DNA of 64,000 bases. Origin: Chlorocebus sabaeus (Eukaryota; Chordata; Mammalia; Primates; Cercopithecidae). Below, piece after piece: positions 1-11,401 of the stretch; the stretch's first letter is position 1, and each line of letters begins with the position of its first letter. The translations under genes were made by a program, and so were the position numbers. The notes under the pieces were generated by a model that saw only the letters and a list, made by a program, of their open reading frames with translations, ran no database searches and was not told where the DNA came from. The stretch spans positions 92,557,106 through 92,621,105 of the forward strand of contig NC_132918.1 of the NCBI RefSeq assembly GCF_047675955.1. The letters are read 5' to 3'.

Positions 1-454
1 CCATTGTGCCTGGGATCCCTGAGTTCAGAGCATTTTTGGTTCAATTTCACTGGAAAAGAATTTGCTGACTGCTGGGAACATTGGAGAAGGATAGTGACCC
101 AGCTGCGTTAGTGGGGGCTGTGGACCCAGGCATTTAACTGTTCTTTATATAGAGTGTTATCTAATCCTTTTGTTATCCTCACCTTCTTGTGGTATCAGGG
201 CCTCCGGCTTCTGAGACTTTCTGTAGTTCTGAGCGGGTCAAAGCTGCTTGCTTTTTATTAGTCATCCTATCTATAGGCAACTAGATCTCATTTTTACCAC
301 TTGTCTCATTTTTACCACTTTGCTACCAGTTAATCACTAAAAGAGAATGGGAGTAAGTATCTGTGTTAAAATCACATTTAACTAGAAGCTTTTGTAAAAA
401 TTCTTTAGTTGTAAAACATCATTAATTGTTCATTTCCATTTTACCTTCATGCAG
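1..454 (+). other. LRCH3 intron sequence, no repeats recognised
   Basis: Unique AT-rich sequence ending in a pyrimidine-rich acceptor (ttaccttcatgcag). A 16-base direct repeat (ctcatttttaccactt) lies at about 288-320. I see no exon, RNA gene or transposon in it. Confidence 0.6.
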
Positions 455-591
455 AGCTGGCAGAGTTGCCTTTGATACGGTTAGACTTCTCATGCAATAA
501 AATTACCACAATCCCTGTTTGTTATCGGAACCTCAGGCACCTACAGATGATCACCCTAGATAATAATCCACTACAGTCACCTCCTGCACAG
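455..591 (+). CDS. LRCH3: LRCH3 coding exon (last leucine-rich repeats)
   Basis: Reads (g)AG-L-A-E-L-P-L-I-R-L-D-F-S-C-N-K and on to DNNPLQSPPAQ. Two LRR cores are visible (LIRLDFSCNKITTIP and LQMITLDNNPLQSPP), with the LxxLxLxxNxL pattern. The exon starts in phase 2 of a Glu codon whose first base is in the previous exon, and ends on a codon boundary before gtaaac. LRRs form the protein-binding solenoid at the N-terminal half of LRCH proteins. I remember human as LQTIILDNN here, so two residues may differ. Confidence 0.93.
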
Positions 592-901
592 GTAAACCAT
601 AGTGGAAGCATGGTATGGACTTTTTTTTGGACAAAGGATGAAATTTAAAATTTTCTGTACATTTATCATTCTGTTGGAAAATAATTTCTTTTAAAATAAA
701 TTCACATGCATATGTATTTTTGAGAAGCCTTGAATTAATGGATTGGAAGATAATGTTTCCAGAAGTGTTTTTCCTTTCTCTAAATTGGTATTTGTTTTTA
801 AATTGAAGAATTCTTCCCTACATTTTTTTTCTAATAAAATTTTAATTTCTTAATATTTTTCTTGTAAAATTTGAGTGTAGACACTATAAATGCTAGAGAC
901 A

Positions 902-1181
902 GGCCAGGCGTGGTGGCTCACGCGTGTAATCCCAGCACTTTAGGAGGCCAAGGCGGGTGGATCACAAGATCAGGAGCTCGAAATCATCCTGGCCAACATG
1001 GTGAAACTCCGTTTCTACTAAAAATACAAAAATTAGCCGGGTGTGGTGGTGGGCGCCAGTGGTCCCAGCTACTCAGGAGGCTGAGGCAGGAGAATCGCTT
1101 GAACCCAGGAAGCGGAGGCTGCAGTGAGCCGAGATCGCACTACTGCACTCCAGACTAGGCGACAGGGCGAGACAAAGAAAA
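902..1181 (+). repeat. Alu (S/Y type)
   Basis: Full-length Alu from ggccaggcgtggtggctca to the gacagggcgagac end, with a short degraded A tail. Confidence 0.9.
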
Positions 1182-1411
1182 ATACTCAGCTTTCAGAGCT
1201 AAAAGCTATCAGCACATTTCTTTTTCTGATCATTGTTATTACAACCTTCCTAATTCTAAAAGTCACAAATTCCTAGTTTAGACATTTTAGTCGTTTATCA
1301 GTGACTGAAATGAAGCTATACAATAATAATTGTAAGGTAGCTTTACATGTAGATGCTGGACATCCTACAACCTATACATGTTTGCCAACTGATTATTTTC
1401 TCTTAGCTCTT

Positions 1412-1703
1412 TTTTTTTTATTGAGACAGAGTCTTGCTGTCGCCCAGGCTGGAGTGCAGTGGCACGATCTCGGCTCACTGGAATCTCTGCCTCCCGGGTT
1501 TACGCCATTCTCCTGCCTCAGCCTCCCAAGTAGCTGGGACTACAGGTGCCCGCCACCACGCCCGGCTAATTTTTTGTGTATTTTAGTAGAGACGGAGTTT
1601 CACTGTGTTAGCCAGGATGGTCTCCATCTCCTGACCTCGTGATCCTCCCAATCTCGGCCTCCCAAAGTGCTGGGATTACAGGCGTGAACCACCACGCCCA
1701 GCC
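1412..1703 (-). repeat. AluY-like
   Basis: Antisense Alu from a T run to ccaccacgcccagcc. The gtttacgccattctcctgcc segment is typical of AluY. Confidence 0.9.
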
Positions 1704-1763
1704 CCCTTAGCTCTTTTTAACTCTGCAATTTATTGACGATTTTGTACAAGCATATGCTTCTGT

Positions 1764-2060
1764 CTCTTTTTTTTTTTGAGATGAAGTTTCACTCTTGTCA
1801 CCCAGGCTGGAGTGCAATGGCGCGATCTCGGCTCACTGCAGCCTCCACCTCCTGGGTTCTAGTGATTCTCCTGCTTCAGCCTCCCGAGTATCTGGGATTA
1901 CAGTCCCCCGCTACCACACCTAGCTGATTTTTTGTATTTTTAGTAGAGACGGGGTTTCACCATGTTGATCAGGCTTGTTTGAACTCCTAACCTCAGGTGA
2001 TCCACCTGCCTCGGCCTCCCAAAGTGCTAGGATTACAGGCGTGAGCCACCGCGCCCGGCC
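1764..2060 (-). repeat. Alu (S type)
   Basis: Full-length antisense Alu, T tail to gagccaccgcgcccggcc; only about 60 bases from the previous antisense Alu. Confidence 0.9.
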
Positions 2061-2428
2061 ATATGTGCTACTCTTTATGGCAACTATAAAACTTTATGAG
2101 TAAACTTCCTAACAATAGAAAGGTCTTATAAGTATAAGCCTCAGGACTTTGTGTTTTGACTTCTGGAACAAGTAGCAACAGAAATACATGTAACAGAAAT
2201 ATATGTAATATTTCATGATGTCCTGCTCTTCTTTCTCAAAGCAAAATCAAAAACACTTAACCAAATAATATAATTTGTTATAAGAATATTCGTTTTTTAA
2301 TATTACTGTATGTACTTGATAGAAATGCCTCCTGTTCCCAATGTACGTTACATAAAATGTTGATATGATAAAAAGGAGAATACTTCAGATGAGTAATAAT
2401 TTGTCTACATTTATGTTACTTTATTTAG

Positions 2429-2538
2429 ATATGCATAAAAGGCAAAGTCCACATATTTAAATACCTGAACATACAAGCTTGTAAGATTGCTCCAGATCTG
2501 CCAGATTATGATAGGAGACCTTTGGGTTTTGGCTCCTG
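2429..2538 (+). CDS. LRCH3: LRCH3 coding exon (end of LRR cap)
   Basis: Reads ICIKGKVHIFKYLNIQACKI followed by APDLPDYDRRPLGFGS and the first two bases of a Cys codon. It follows the previous exon in phase 0 and ends in phase 2 before gtaagt. It caps the LRR domain, and the -KGKVHIFKYL- stretch is strongly LRCH-like. Acceptor is ttatttag. Confidence 0.94.
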
Positions 2539-2705
2539 GTAAGTATATTCTGTACCTTTGCCTATCATATTTTTTGCACAGGGAATCAAATAAAATGGAT
2601 ACTTTAATTTGCCTGGATGTTTGACTAAAGGGAAATAACCTGTTTTAACACTGTGATTCTCAGAATGCTTGTATTGTAGTGTTGATTACCTACATCTGGC
2701 AAAGT

Positions 2706-2912
2706 CTAGTTCTAAGGGTTTCTCAACCTTGGGACTCTTGACATTGTATATCAGATAATTCTTTGTTGTGATGGGCTGTCATGTACATCGTAAGACATTT
2801 AGCAGCGTCCTTGGCATCTACCCATCAGATGCCAGTAGTACCCTCCCAAGGTGACAAACAAAAATGTCTCCAAATGTCACCTTGAGGCCTCCAGTTGAAA
2901 ACTAGTGGTCTG
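2706..2912 (+). mobile_element. MER20-like hAT DNA transposon relic
   Basis: The stretch from 'gtttctcaaccttggg' through 'tttagcagcgtccttgg' and 'agatgccagtagtaccctc' to 'gttgaaaactagtgg' matches remembered MER20 structure, with ctcaacc/gttgaaaa terminal inverted repeats. Non-autonomous and ancient. Confidence 0.75.
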
Positions 2913-3040
2913 AGTGACTTTAGCTCTGCTGCTGAAATAACTAGCTGAAGGCAAGTCATTCATACTTTTTGGGTTTCATTTTTCCTACAAGGAGGGAAGA
3001 GTTGGATTTGTTGACCATTAACATCACTTCAGTATCTTTT

Positions 3041-3477
3041 AAGTCTATGAGTCCCTCAGCTACATAACATGACTTATAAGTCTATGAGTCCCTCAGCTAC
3101 ATAACGTGACTTATAAGTCTATGAGTCCCTCAGCTACATAATATGACTTATAAGTCTGAGTCCCTCAGCTACATAACATGACTTATAAGTCTGAGTCCCT
3201 CAGCTACATAACGTGACTTATAAGTCTATGAGTCCCTCAGCTACATAATATGACTTATAAGTCTGAGTCCCTCAGCTACATAACATGACTTATAAGTCTA
3301 TGAGTCCCTCAGCTACATAACATGACTTATAAGTCTGAGTCCCTCAGCTACATAACATGACTTATAAGTCTGAGTCCCTCAGCTACATAACATGACTTAT
3401 AAGTCTATGAGTCCCTCAGCTACATAACGTGACTTATAAGTCTGTGAGTCCCTCAGCTACATAACATGACTTATAAG
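3041..3477 (+). repeat. 37/35-bp minisatellite, 12 copies
   Basis: Twelve head-to-tail copies with core ctacataacatgacttata then agtctatgagtccctcag. Units are 37 bp when they carry 'tctatgag' and 35 bp when they carry 'tctgag'. Copies also alternate between ataacatg, ataacgtg and ataatatg. It is an intronic VNTR candidate. Confidence 0.95.
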
Positions 3478-3517
3478 GTCATCTGCTTGGCAGTCCCAAC
3501 CGTATGGAACAATCTCT

Positions 3518-3608
3518 TCTTTTTGTAACAAGGTCTTACTATGTTGCCCAGCCTGGTCTCTCAAACTCCTGAGCTCAAGCATTCCTCCCACCTCAGCCTC
3601 CTGAGTAT
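3518..3608 (-). repeat. Alu monomer fragment (FRAM-like)
   Basis: Antisense Alu-arm sequence (aaggtcttactatgttgccc to cctcagcctcctgagta), truncated on both sides. Confidence 0.7.
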
Positions 3609-4029
3609 GAAGCAGTCTTAAGTAGCAAGAATTAAATTCTTGGGCCTTTAAACAAGCAGGATAGATGTTTTAGTGAAAGTGAAATAATGTTTATGGACTT
3701 TACTCCAAAGAGAACCCCTCAGACCTTCTCTTGGAACCTCTCAAATTTTGCTTAAAAGCACAGCCCCAGTAAACTTGCCTCATTGGGTGAACAAGAATTG
3801 CAGAGGTGTGATTGTTTTGAAGCTGGATAATAATGAGTACATGAGGTCTCATACTATTCTGTTTGCTTTGTTTCTATTTGGAATTTTTCATATTAAAAAA
3901 TTAAAAGAAAGCCCATTTAGTTCTAATAGTTAAGTGACTGCTTGTTTTTTTAGAAAACTGATCTGTTTAATTTCAAATGTTAATTGTTAAAATAACAAAC
4001 TTTGCAGTAACAAAGTCTCTTTTTGGCAG

Positions 4030-4123
4030 CCATGAAGAACTGTACTCAAGTCGCCCGTATGGAGCCCTTGATTCAGGCTTCAATAGCGTGGACAGTGGTG
4101 ATAAGAGATGGTCAGGGAATGAA
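4030..4123 (+). CDS. LRCH3: LRCH3 coding exon (linker)
   Basis: Completes the Cys codon, then reads HEELYSSRPYGALDSGFNSV followed by DSGDKRWSGNE; ends in phase 0 before gtaagt. Ser/Gly/Asp-rich linker after the LRRs, matching LRCH3 very closely. Acceptor is ttttggcag. Confidence 0.94.
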
Positions 4124-4905
4124 GTAAGTGTTTTTTATAATCCGTGTGTTATAACACCTGATTAAGGGAAAATAAAATGATGAAAATGAAAAGTGCCTTA
4201 ACCAGATTCAATTTCTCACTACATAAAATACAGAAAAGTCAAAGTGGGGGTAAGATTCCCACATTCTACAGCTGGGACTGGTGTTCTGCTTCCTTACCGG
4301 CTTTCCATCACGCGTATTTCCACCTGTCTGTTTCCTCATTGTCTCATGAAAATAGTTTCATATCATAGAAAGGCAAACAGGAGCTGAGCCAGTGGAAACT
4401 GAAGCCTAAAATGTGAAGGGTGGGGTGTTCTTGAGCAGAGGCGAGAGACGGTGAGAGAACAAGTGGGACTTCAGGCCGATGGGTAGAGATGAGGACCTTA
4501 GTGAAGAGTATTCATGTGCTCAGGAGGAACAGCCTCCTAGCTAATTCTGTCGTTTTCCTGGTTTTTAAATTATTTGTATTATGTTTTCTGCTCCTAAAAA
4601 TTAGTATGTCCACAGAGAAGGTCTACAGAAGAAAAAAAGTAAAAAAATAAAAATTACTAATGTGAATATTTTAGCAATGCATTAAGTTATTAAATAAACT
4701 TCTGTTAGCAAGATTGATAACCTACTATTTATAACATTGTTTTATGGTGAATCAAAAGCAAATTAATTTTAGACCACATCCCATTTGTAATTTGGAATTG
4801 TGTTTGTATGTCTTGGTGGGTGGGTTCATAAATGTGGCTGTATCGATACAGATATATATGTAGATATTTTAAATCTATATGGATAGATTTATGGAGTCAT
4901 GAATC

Positions 4906-5173
4906 TTTTTTTTTTTTTGAGACGGAGTCTCGCTCTTTCACCCAGGCTGGAGTGCAGTGGCACGCCCATGGCTCAAGCAGTCCTCCCACATAAACCTCCT
5001 GAGTAGCCGGGACTACAGGCTTATGCCACCACGCCCGGCTAATTAATTTTTTTTTAATTTAGAGATGGGGTCTCCCTGTATTGCCCAGGCTAGTCTCAAA
5101 CTCCTGGGCTTATCGTTCCCACCTTGGTCTCCCAAAGTGTTGGGATTATAGGCATCAGCCACCACTCCCGGCC
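4906..5173 (-). repeat. Alu (old S/J type)
   Basis: Antisense Alu, T tail to ccaccactcccggcc, with a small internal deletion in one arm. Confidence 0.88.
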
Positions 5174-5410
5174 AGGTTTTTATCTTTTTGAGGTAGGATC
5201 TCGCTTTGTTCGCACAGGCCAGAGTGCAGTGGTGGAATCCTATCTCATTGCAGCCTCGAAGTCCTGGCCTGATGCTCTCATCTCAACACCCAAGTATTAG
5301 GATTAGAGGCATGCGTGAGCACCCCCAGCTGATTTCCTCCTGGCCTCGAGTGGTCCCCTGGTTCGGTCTCCCAAAGCGCATGTATTACAGGCGTGAGCCG
5401 CCAGGCTCGA
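5174..5410 (-). repeat. AluJ-like, degraded
   Basis: Strongly diverged antisense Alu directly abutting the previous one; keeps tctcccaaagcgc and attacaggcgtgagccgcc. Its head lies about 35 bases from the acceptor at 5444. Confidence 0.82.
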
Positions 5411-5444
5411 AAATGATTGTTCACGTTTCTGCTTCTTTTTTAAG

Positions 5445-5565
5445 CCTACAGATGAATTTTCCGATCTGCCTCTTCGAGTAGCAGAGATGACTAAAGAGCA
5501 AAGACTACGAAGGGAAAGCCAGTACCAAGAGAACCGCGGCAGCTTAGTGGTAACAAATGGTGGAG
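5445..5565 (+). CDS. LRCH3: LRCH3 coding exon (charged helical segment)
   Basis: Reads PTDEFSDLPLRVAEMTKEQR followed by LRRESQYQENRGSLVVTNGG and the first base of a Val codon; donor gtaaac. The charged Lys/Arg/Glu segment is likely helical. Acceptor (cttctttttttaag) uses AAG and sits just beyond an AluJ head. Confidence 0.94.
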
Positions 5566-6477
5566 GTAAACGGAATTCCAGTGACATCAAAAGTGTTTGC
5601 AGTCATTTAACTTTTTAAAGTTGTCTTTTTCACACCCACTGCTTTTGTTTGTGTACCTATAGCTTCTTCACTCTTCTTTTAAATACTTCTTTTCATATAT
5701 GATTGAAAAATGCTATTTTCCATTGGGATGAAACTATGATTTCTGGTTTCAGTCAGAGTTAAAATATAGTATTTCTCCCTTGTTTTTATTTTGGGAGGAA
5801 ACTTTATTAGAGACAGTACACCTGGAGTAGATCTTCGTTAATCTGGATTTAACCATGACCTTTTCAAGTACCATTCTCCCTTTTTAAGATTCTTGCTGTG
5901 GTCATTATTTGATCTCTTTTAGGAATTTAGCGCATTTTTTTTTTTTAGCGTTTACCTTTTCTTCACTTGGAATTGTCAGATGCTCTTCAAGGGCGTCTGA
6001 ATCGCAGTTTTCCTTATTCTGACATTAAAAAATTTGTAGTTCATTAGCAAGTAGCACTCTACTTGCTTATACTTTCTGAAGCAGACTCTTGATTTTTGCA
6101 TTCCATTCTGTATTGCTTGAATTGGTTTGAATTTAATGTTTAATGTTTAACTTCATATTTAAATTTTGAGGGCCAGTTATAAGGGAAAAATGACTTTGAT
6201 TTTTCCAGAAACCTATTACTTATCTGAGAAGAGCTTTCATTTCTGCGTGATGATTTCAATTAAATGGTTTGCTGTCTTTTTCCTCACCATCTTATGTTCT
6301 TTCCTCCTGTCGTTACCATTTTTCATTTACATTTCAGTAGTTTTCAGTGTTTTTCTCGTATGAGGTATCTTTCTCCATCAGTTTATTTAAGACTTAAAAT
6401 AATGTTGAGATCTGTGCTGGTATGGTAGCCACTAGCCACGTGTGGTAATTATTGAGTATTTGAAATGTGTTTTTTTA

Positions 6478-6786
6478 GGCTGGGCGTGGTGGCTCACACC
6501 TGTAATCCCAGCACTTTGGGAGGCTGAGGCAGGTGGATCACTTGAGGTCAGGAGTTTGAGACTAGCCTGGCCAACATGGTGAAACCTCATCTCTACTAAA
6601 AATCCAAAAAAAAAAAAAAAAAAAAAAAAAAAATTAGCAGAGCATAGTGGCACATGCCTGTAATCCCAGCTACTGGGGAGGCTGAGGCAGGAGAATCACT
6701 TGAACTCGAGAGGCAGACGTTGTAGTGAGCCAAGATCGCGCCACTGCACTCCATCCTGGGCAACAGAATGAAACTGTGTCTCATAA
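6478..6786 (+). repeat. Alu with expanded middle A run
   Basis: Sense Alu interrupted at its central A-rich linker by a run of more than 25 A (about 6605-6632), a likely polymorphic microsatellite. Confidence 0.9.
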
Positions 6787-8096
6787 AAGGAAATAAAAAA
6801 GAAAGGTGGTTTTTCCAAATTGATACGTATTGTAAGTTTAAAACACACATCAGATTTTGAAGACTTCATTTGAAAAAAAGCATATAAAGTAGTAATATTT
6901 TGCATTGAATTTATGTTGAAGTGATATTTAGACATATTGGATAATGTAAAATATATTAAAATTAATGATGCCTCTTTTACTTTAAAAAATATGACTACTA
7001 GAAAATTTCAAATGACGTATGTGGTTCACCTTTATGGCTTGTGTTATTTTTCTCTTTGGCCACACTTGTCTAGATTGTATGAAGAAGTAAAGTTGCTTTC
7101 TTCAGAAATGGTCTTAATATAAACATGTATTTAGTCAGACAAGTGTTAGCACATTTTAAAAAATGCATTTATTTACCTGGTTTCTAATGTGGATGTAAAC
7201 TTGTAACCTTTTCATCTTTTTTAGCTATTAATAAAACTCTAATAACTCATAATTCATTTTATATTAATTGCATTCCCAGAATTATTTATAAATGAGTTAG
7301 AAGACTAGTTTGAGAAAGAGGCTTCTCCAGGTTCACTGCTCCAGCAACTGCGATTTTTAGGCAGCCTGTAGAACATCATAAAGTAACAGGTTGTGGTTTA
7401 ATGCGTCTCTGGAGAAACTGTCTTAGTAGCAAGTTTTTTTTTCTAGTGTGCCATTTTAAGTAGTTGTTTCATTACTTTTAAACTTAAAAATAATGGGGGA
7501 TTCCCAAACTTAATAGATGAACGATGTGGCTAAAAATAATTTATATACTTCTCCTCACCCTAAAGCATTTTGAGAGGAAAAAATTCGTCAAATGAATCCC
7601 TTCCCATCCAAAAACTATTATAAAATATCTACATTGCTGACCTCTAGCAGATAGTTTTCCAAATAGGACAATCTTTGTTCTGATCTTTTTTGTTTCTGTT
7701 TAATTGACAACAATTACTGGAAGGGAGATAGTAGTCAGAAACTCTTTTCTTTCTCAAGTCCAGTTTACTCCTACCTTTTCCCTTTTTTGTGTGTGGCCTT
7801 TTACTTTCTTTTGAGTTGACTATGTTCAGTTTTCCACCTGCTATCTCCTCCAGAGATAATAAGCCCCAGACCTAAAACACAAAGATGTGCCTTTCAGTCT
7901 TTAAAAACTGGTCTTGCTCTTTGTTTCACAAACTCAAACTACTGTGTTTAAAACAGTAGGGAGCTGTCCAAAGAAAAATGTTAGAGGTCTCTATTTCAAT
8001 AATTATCATCAATTACTGTGTTCTTTAGTGAACCAGGACTAAGGTTTTCTGGAGCCTATTTTTGTGAGTGACCATGAACTAAATAATAAACACTTA

Positions 8097-8410
8097 GGTG
8101 CCGCCTCGGTGGCTGACGCCTGTAATCCCAGCACTTCGGGAGGCCAGAGTGGGCGGATTGCTTGAGCACAGCAGTTTGAGACCAATGTGGCCAACATGGT
8201 GAAACCTCATCTCTACTAAAAATAGAAAAAGTAGCTGGGTGTGGTGGTGCACACCTATAATCCCAGCTACTTGGGAGGCTGAGGCAGGAGAATCACTTGA
8301 ACGTGAGAAGCAGAGGTTGCAGTGAGCCAAGATTGCACTACTGCACTGCAGCCTGGGTGGCAGAGTGAGACCCTGTCTCAAAAAAAAGAAAAACAAAACA
8401 AAATAAAATA
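8097..8410 (+). repeat. Alu (S type)
   Basis: Sense Alu from tgccgcctcggtggctgac to the A tail, which ends in an aaacaaaacaaaataaaa pattern. Confidence 0.88.
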
Positions 8411-8427
8411 TAAGTAAAATTTATTTA

Positions 8428-8725
8428 CTTTTTTTTTGTTTTTGAGACGGAGTCTTGCTCTGTTGCCCAAGCTAGAGTGCAGTGGCACGGTCTCGGCTCA
8501 CTATAACCTCCGTCTCCCAGGTTCAAGCAATTGTCCTGTCTCAGCCTCCCGAGTAGCTGGGACTACAGGCCTGCACCACTAAGCCCGGCTAATTTTTTTG
8601 TATTTTTAGTAGAGATGGGTTTCACCATATTGGTCAGGCTGGCCTCGTACTCCTGACCTCAGGTGATCCACCCGCCTCCACCTCCCAAAGTGCTGGGATT
8701 ACAGGCGTGAGCCACCAACCTTGGA
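8428..8725 (-). repeat. Alu (S type)
   Basis: Antisense Alu from ctttttttttgtttttgag to gtgagccaccaacc. Together with 8097 it forms a closely spaced inverted pair. Confidence 0.88.
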
Positions 8726-8861
8726 CATAAAATGGGTAAAAAAAAGACTTAAGTAATTTAAAGTTTTTATCATCCCTCCCACTTTCAAAATAGAAAATCT
8801 TGGGGAAAAGGAAATAAGTAAATGTCTTTTATTGGCTGTCTAATTCGAATGTTTTTTTCTG

Positions 8862-8902
8862 GTGTGTGTGTGCGTGTGTGGGTGTGTGTGTGGTGTATAC
8901 AG
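8862..8902 (+). promoter_or_regulatory. GT-repeat 3' splice site
   Basis: An imperfect (GT)n run occupies almost the whole acceptor region up to gtatacag at 8902. Only a short T run (about 8851-8857) lies upstream, so there is no ordinary polypyrimidine tract. In RNA this is a UG repeat, the known recognition element of TDP-43 and CELF proteins. A regulatory role here is inferred. Confidence 0.7.
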
Positions 8903-9051
8903 TGGAACATGATCTGGATCAGATTGACTTCATAGACAGCTGTACGGCAGAGGAAGAAGAGGCCGAGGTGAGACAGCCCAAGGGACCGGACTCAGACAGC
9001 CTTAGTTCACAGTTTATGGCATATATTGAACAACGGCGAATCTCTCATGAG
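8903..9051 (+). CDS. LRCH3: LRCH3 coding exon (acidic linker)
   Basis: Completes Val then reads EHDLDQIDFIDSCTAEEEEA and EVRQPKGPDSDSLSSQFMAY, ending IEQRRISHE in phase 0 before gtagta. An acidic cluster (AEEEEAE) stands out. The donor gtagta is weak compared with the other donors of the gene, as is the acceptor, so this exon is a good candidate for regulated inclusion. At 149 nt with phases 1-0, skipping would break the frame. Confidence 0.93.
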
Positions 9052-9913
9052 GTAGTACCTAGGTTGAAGCCTAAATATGTTGCTATCCCTTCGTAAAAAT
9101 AATTCATAATAGTATAAAGTTTTGTTGTATCAGTGATTTGTTGACTTAAGCCTAATTGTTTTCATTATGTTCACTTCTAATTTCAGTACCGAATTGTTGA
9201 GATTTATTCAGAAACATCAGACAGTAGTCTCAAGTAGGCTTTAGGTTTATTTTTCAAACAAGAAGACAGATTTCAGAATTTTGCAGAAGGAGAAAGAGAA
9301 GTCTAGGTACTGTTAAGGCCTTCGAAGAAAGTACAAAGAAAAATACAGTGATGCTTTTCATTGTTGTTTTTATTGCTTTTATATTGTTACTAACTGATAA
9401 ATCATAGTTTGGTCAGTAGTTAATTAACAGTTAAACCAAAAAGTTGACTTTTGTGGCAACATGCAGACTTAACCATAGAATTTTTATAATATGCTGAATT
9501 ATATTGGAGCTTTTGTGCTAAGTCACACAGAACATAAATTGTTTGCTATTAAAATTCTTGGGTATCTCTTAAGGGGAACGTTGAATTGCCTTAGAAAACA
9601 AATGTGCATTCAGCCACTGCAGAATCTCCGCCAGCTCCCCGAGGGTCTCAGGTAGAATAGCGTTCTTCAGTCTGTCTTGTCAGTGTAATAAATGGCTTCA
9701 CTTCAGTGGATGTGATGTTGATGTCTGGAGTTGGATTCAGGCTCTGAGCAGTGATTATTTGAGAAACAGTTGGGTCCTTTCTAGAGAATGATGTATTAGC
9801 CTTTTAGAAATAGAGAATAATCTCTTTGGTCTGAGACAGCTAAAAGGAAAGAAAAAAAAAGAAATAGAGAATAATCATTTCAAGTGGGACATGTAGAGTG
9901 ATATTATCATTCT

Positions 9914-10204
9914 TTATTTAATGAGACAGAGTCTCACTGTGTCGCCCCGGCTGGTGTGCAGTGATATGATCTCGGCTCACTGCAGCCTCTGCCACCCAGG
10001 TTCAAGTGATTCTCCCGCCCCAGCCTCCTGAGTAGCTGGGATTACAGGCGTGCGCCACCACACCTGGCTAATTTTTGTATTTTTAGTAGAAATGGGGTTT
10101 CTCCATGTTGGCCGGGCTGGTCTTAAACTCTTGACCTCATGTGATCTGCCTGCCTCAGCCTCCCAAAGTGCTGGGATTACAGGTGTGAGCCACTGTGCCC
10201 AGCC
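9914..10204 (-). repeat. Alu (S type)
   Basis: Antisense Alu from tgagacagagtctcactg to gtgagccactgtgcccagcc. Confidence 0.9.
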
Positions 10205-11008
10205 AATATTATCATTCTTTTTTTTAAAAAGGAGCTTTGATTTTTCTTGTCTGAACACTTTTGAACACAGTGTGTTTTGTTGGTAAAGAGACACTCTTGT
10301 ATTTAAAGTTGGATAAAATTATGTAAGTCAAAGTCTTACAGCCCAGAGATAGCAGTGTACCAGATGACTGGTGAAACTACTTGTTCAGGCTGCTAGAGCA
10401 AGGGGCACCTAACTGTTTTGCAATAAAATTAAAATGAATGATGACACATTATAATCCTTAAAGGAATTCATTTCCTTTTCTCCTGGTCTTTCTTTTTGAT
10501 CATGTTATGCTTAATTAGGCTGTATAAATGGAGTATCTTTACTAAAAGTAAAAATGCCTATTATACTACTATGAAAAATGATAGTATCATTTCTTTAATT
10601 CATTATATTGTTTGTTTTGTAATAATATTTTTTAAATTCTGGCTGCCTATTACATATGGTAGTCTTTATGACTTCTGTGTCATAAAGCTTTCGTAAAATT
10701 TAGCGTCTGTGAAAATATGATGAGGCAGCATTATTTTAGATGGTTTCACAACCAGGGAAGAATTATCTTTTTATTTTCCTGAACACTTATCTAAAAATGG
10801 ATTGTTAAAAACTAACCTATGTGAGATTTTAAACACTCTACTATTATTTAATTTTATTATAATACTTGTCACATACATAGACCATTCCTATCTGAACATG
10901 GTATGATTTTTTTTTAATTAAACGAATGACACATTCATTTTGTCATGAAAATTTCATGTACCTCTTAGAATAATTTTAGATAATTGCAGTATCATAAAAC
11001 TAGGATGG

Positions 11009-11325
11009 GGCTGGACATGGTGGCTCACACCTGTAATCCCAGCACTGTGGGAGGCCGAGGCGGGTGGATCACTTGAGGTCAGGAGTTTTAGACCAGATTG
11101 GCCAATGTGATGAAACCCTGTCTCTACTAAAAAAATAAAAATAAAAAATAAAATAAAACTTAGCTGGGAGTTATGCCGGGCACCTGTAGTCCCAGCTACT
11201 CTGGAGGCTGAGGCATGAGAGTCGCTTGAACCTGGGCGGCGGATGTTGCAGTGAGCCAAGATTGTGCCTCTGCACTCCAGCCTGGGTGACAGAGCAAGAT
11301 TCCGTATCAAAAAACAACCAACCAA
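11009..11325 (+). repeat. Alu (S type)
   Basis: Sense Alu with an expanded A/T-rich linker (about 11129-11158) and a mixed aaaacaaccaacc tail. Confidence 0.88.
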
Positions 11326-11401
11326 ATAAAAAAACTAGGATGGTAAGTCACTGATACAACATCCTAGGAGAGATTTTTGTTTCTTTGTTAAAATGGTATA
11401 G

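Larger units (their letters stand above)
592..2428 (+). other. LRCH3 intron: three Alus and unique sequence
   Basis: Starts gtaaac and ends ttatttag. Unique AT-rich sequence at 592-901, 1182-1411 and 2061-2428; the rest is Alu. No further exon is apparent. Confidence 0.7.
2539..4029 (+). other. LRCH3 intron: MER20, minisatellite, FRAM
   Basis: Contains a MER20-like element, a 37-bp tandem array and an Alu monomer fragment. The stretch 3611-4029 is unique, ends in ttttggcag, and shows no other feature. Confidence 0.7.
4124..5444 (+). other. LRCH3 intron: unique 0.8 kb then two Alus
   Basis: 4124-4905 is unique, AT-rich near 4600-4900, with no recognised element. The rest is two antisense Alus, the second ending only about 35 bases before the next exon. 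Confidence 0.7.
5566..8902 (+). other. LRCH3 intron: Alus and 2 kb unique sequence
   Basis: 5566-6477 and 6786-8096 are unique, AT-rich, with no recognised exon or RNA. Three Alus and a terminal GT repeat fill the rest. Confidence 0.7.

Noticed and set aside
871..1158. Many frames of 60-120 codons with Alu-derived peptides (for example VAHACNPSTLGG or SPRLECSGTISAHCNL)
   Set aside because: These are translations of Alu arms on either strand, found at dozens of sites in the window, and are not genes.
3041..3477. CRISPR-like array of repeats
   Set aside because: Units are contiguous with no unique spacers, and the context is a primate intron; it is a minisatellite.
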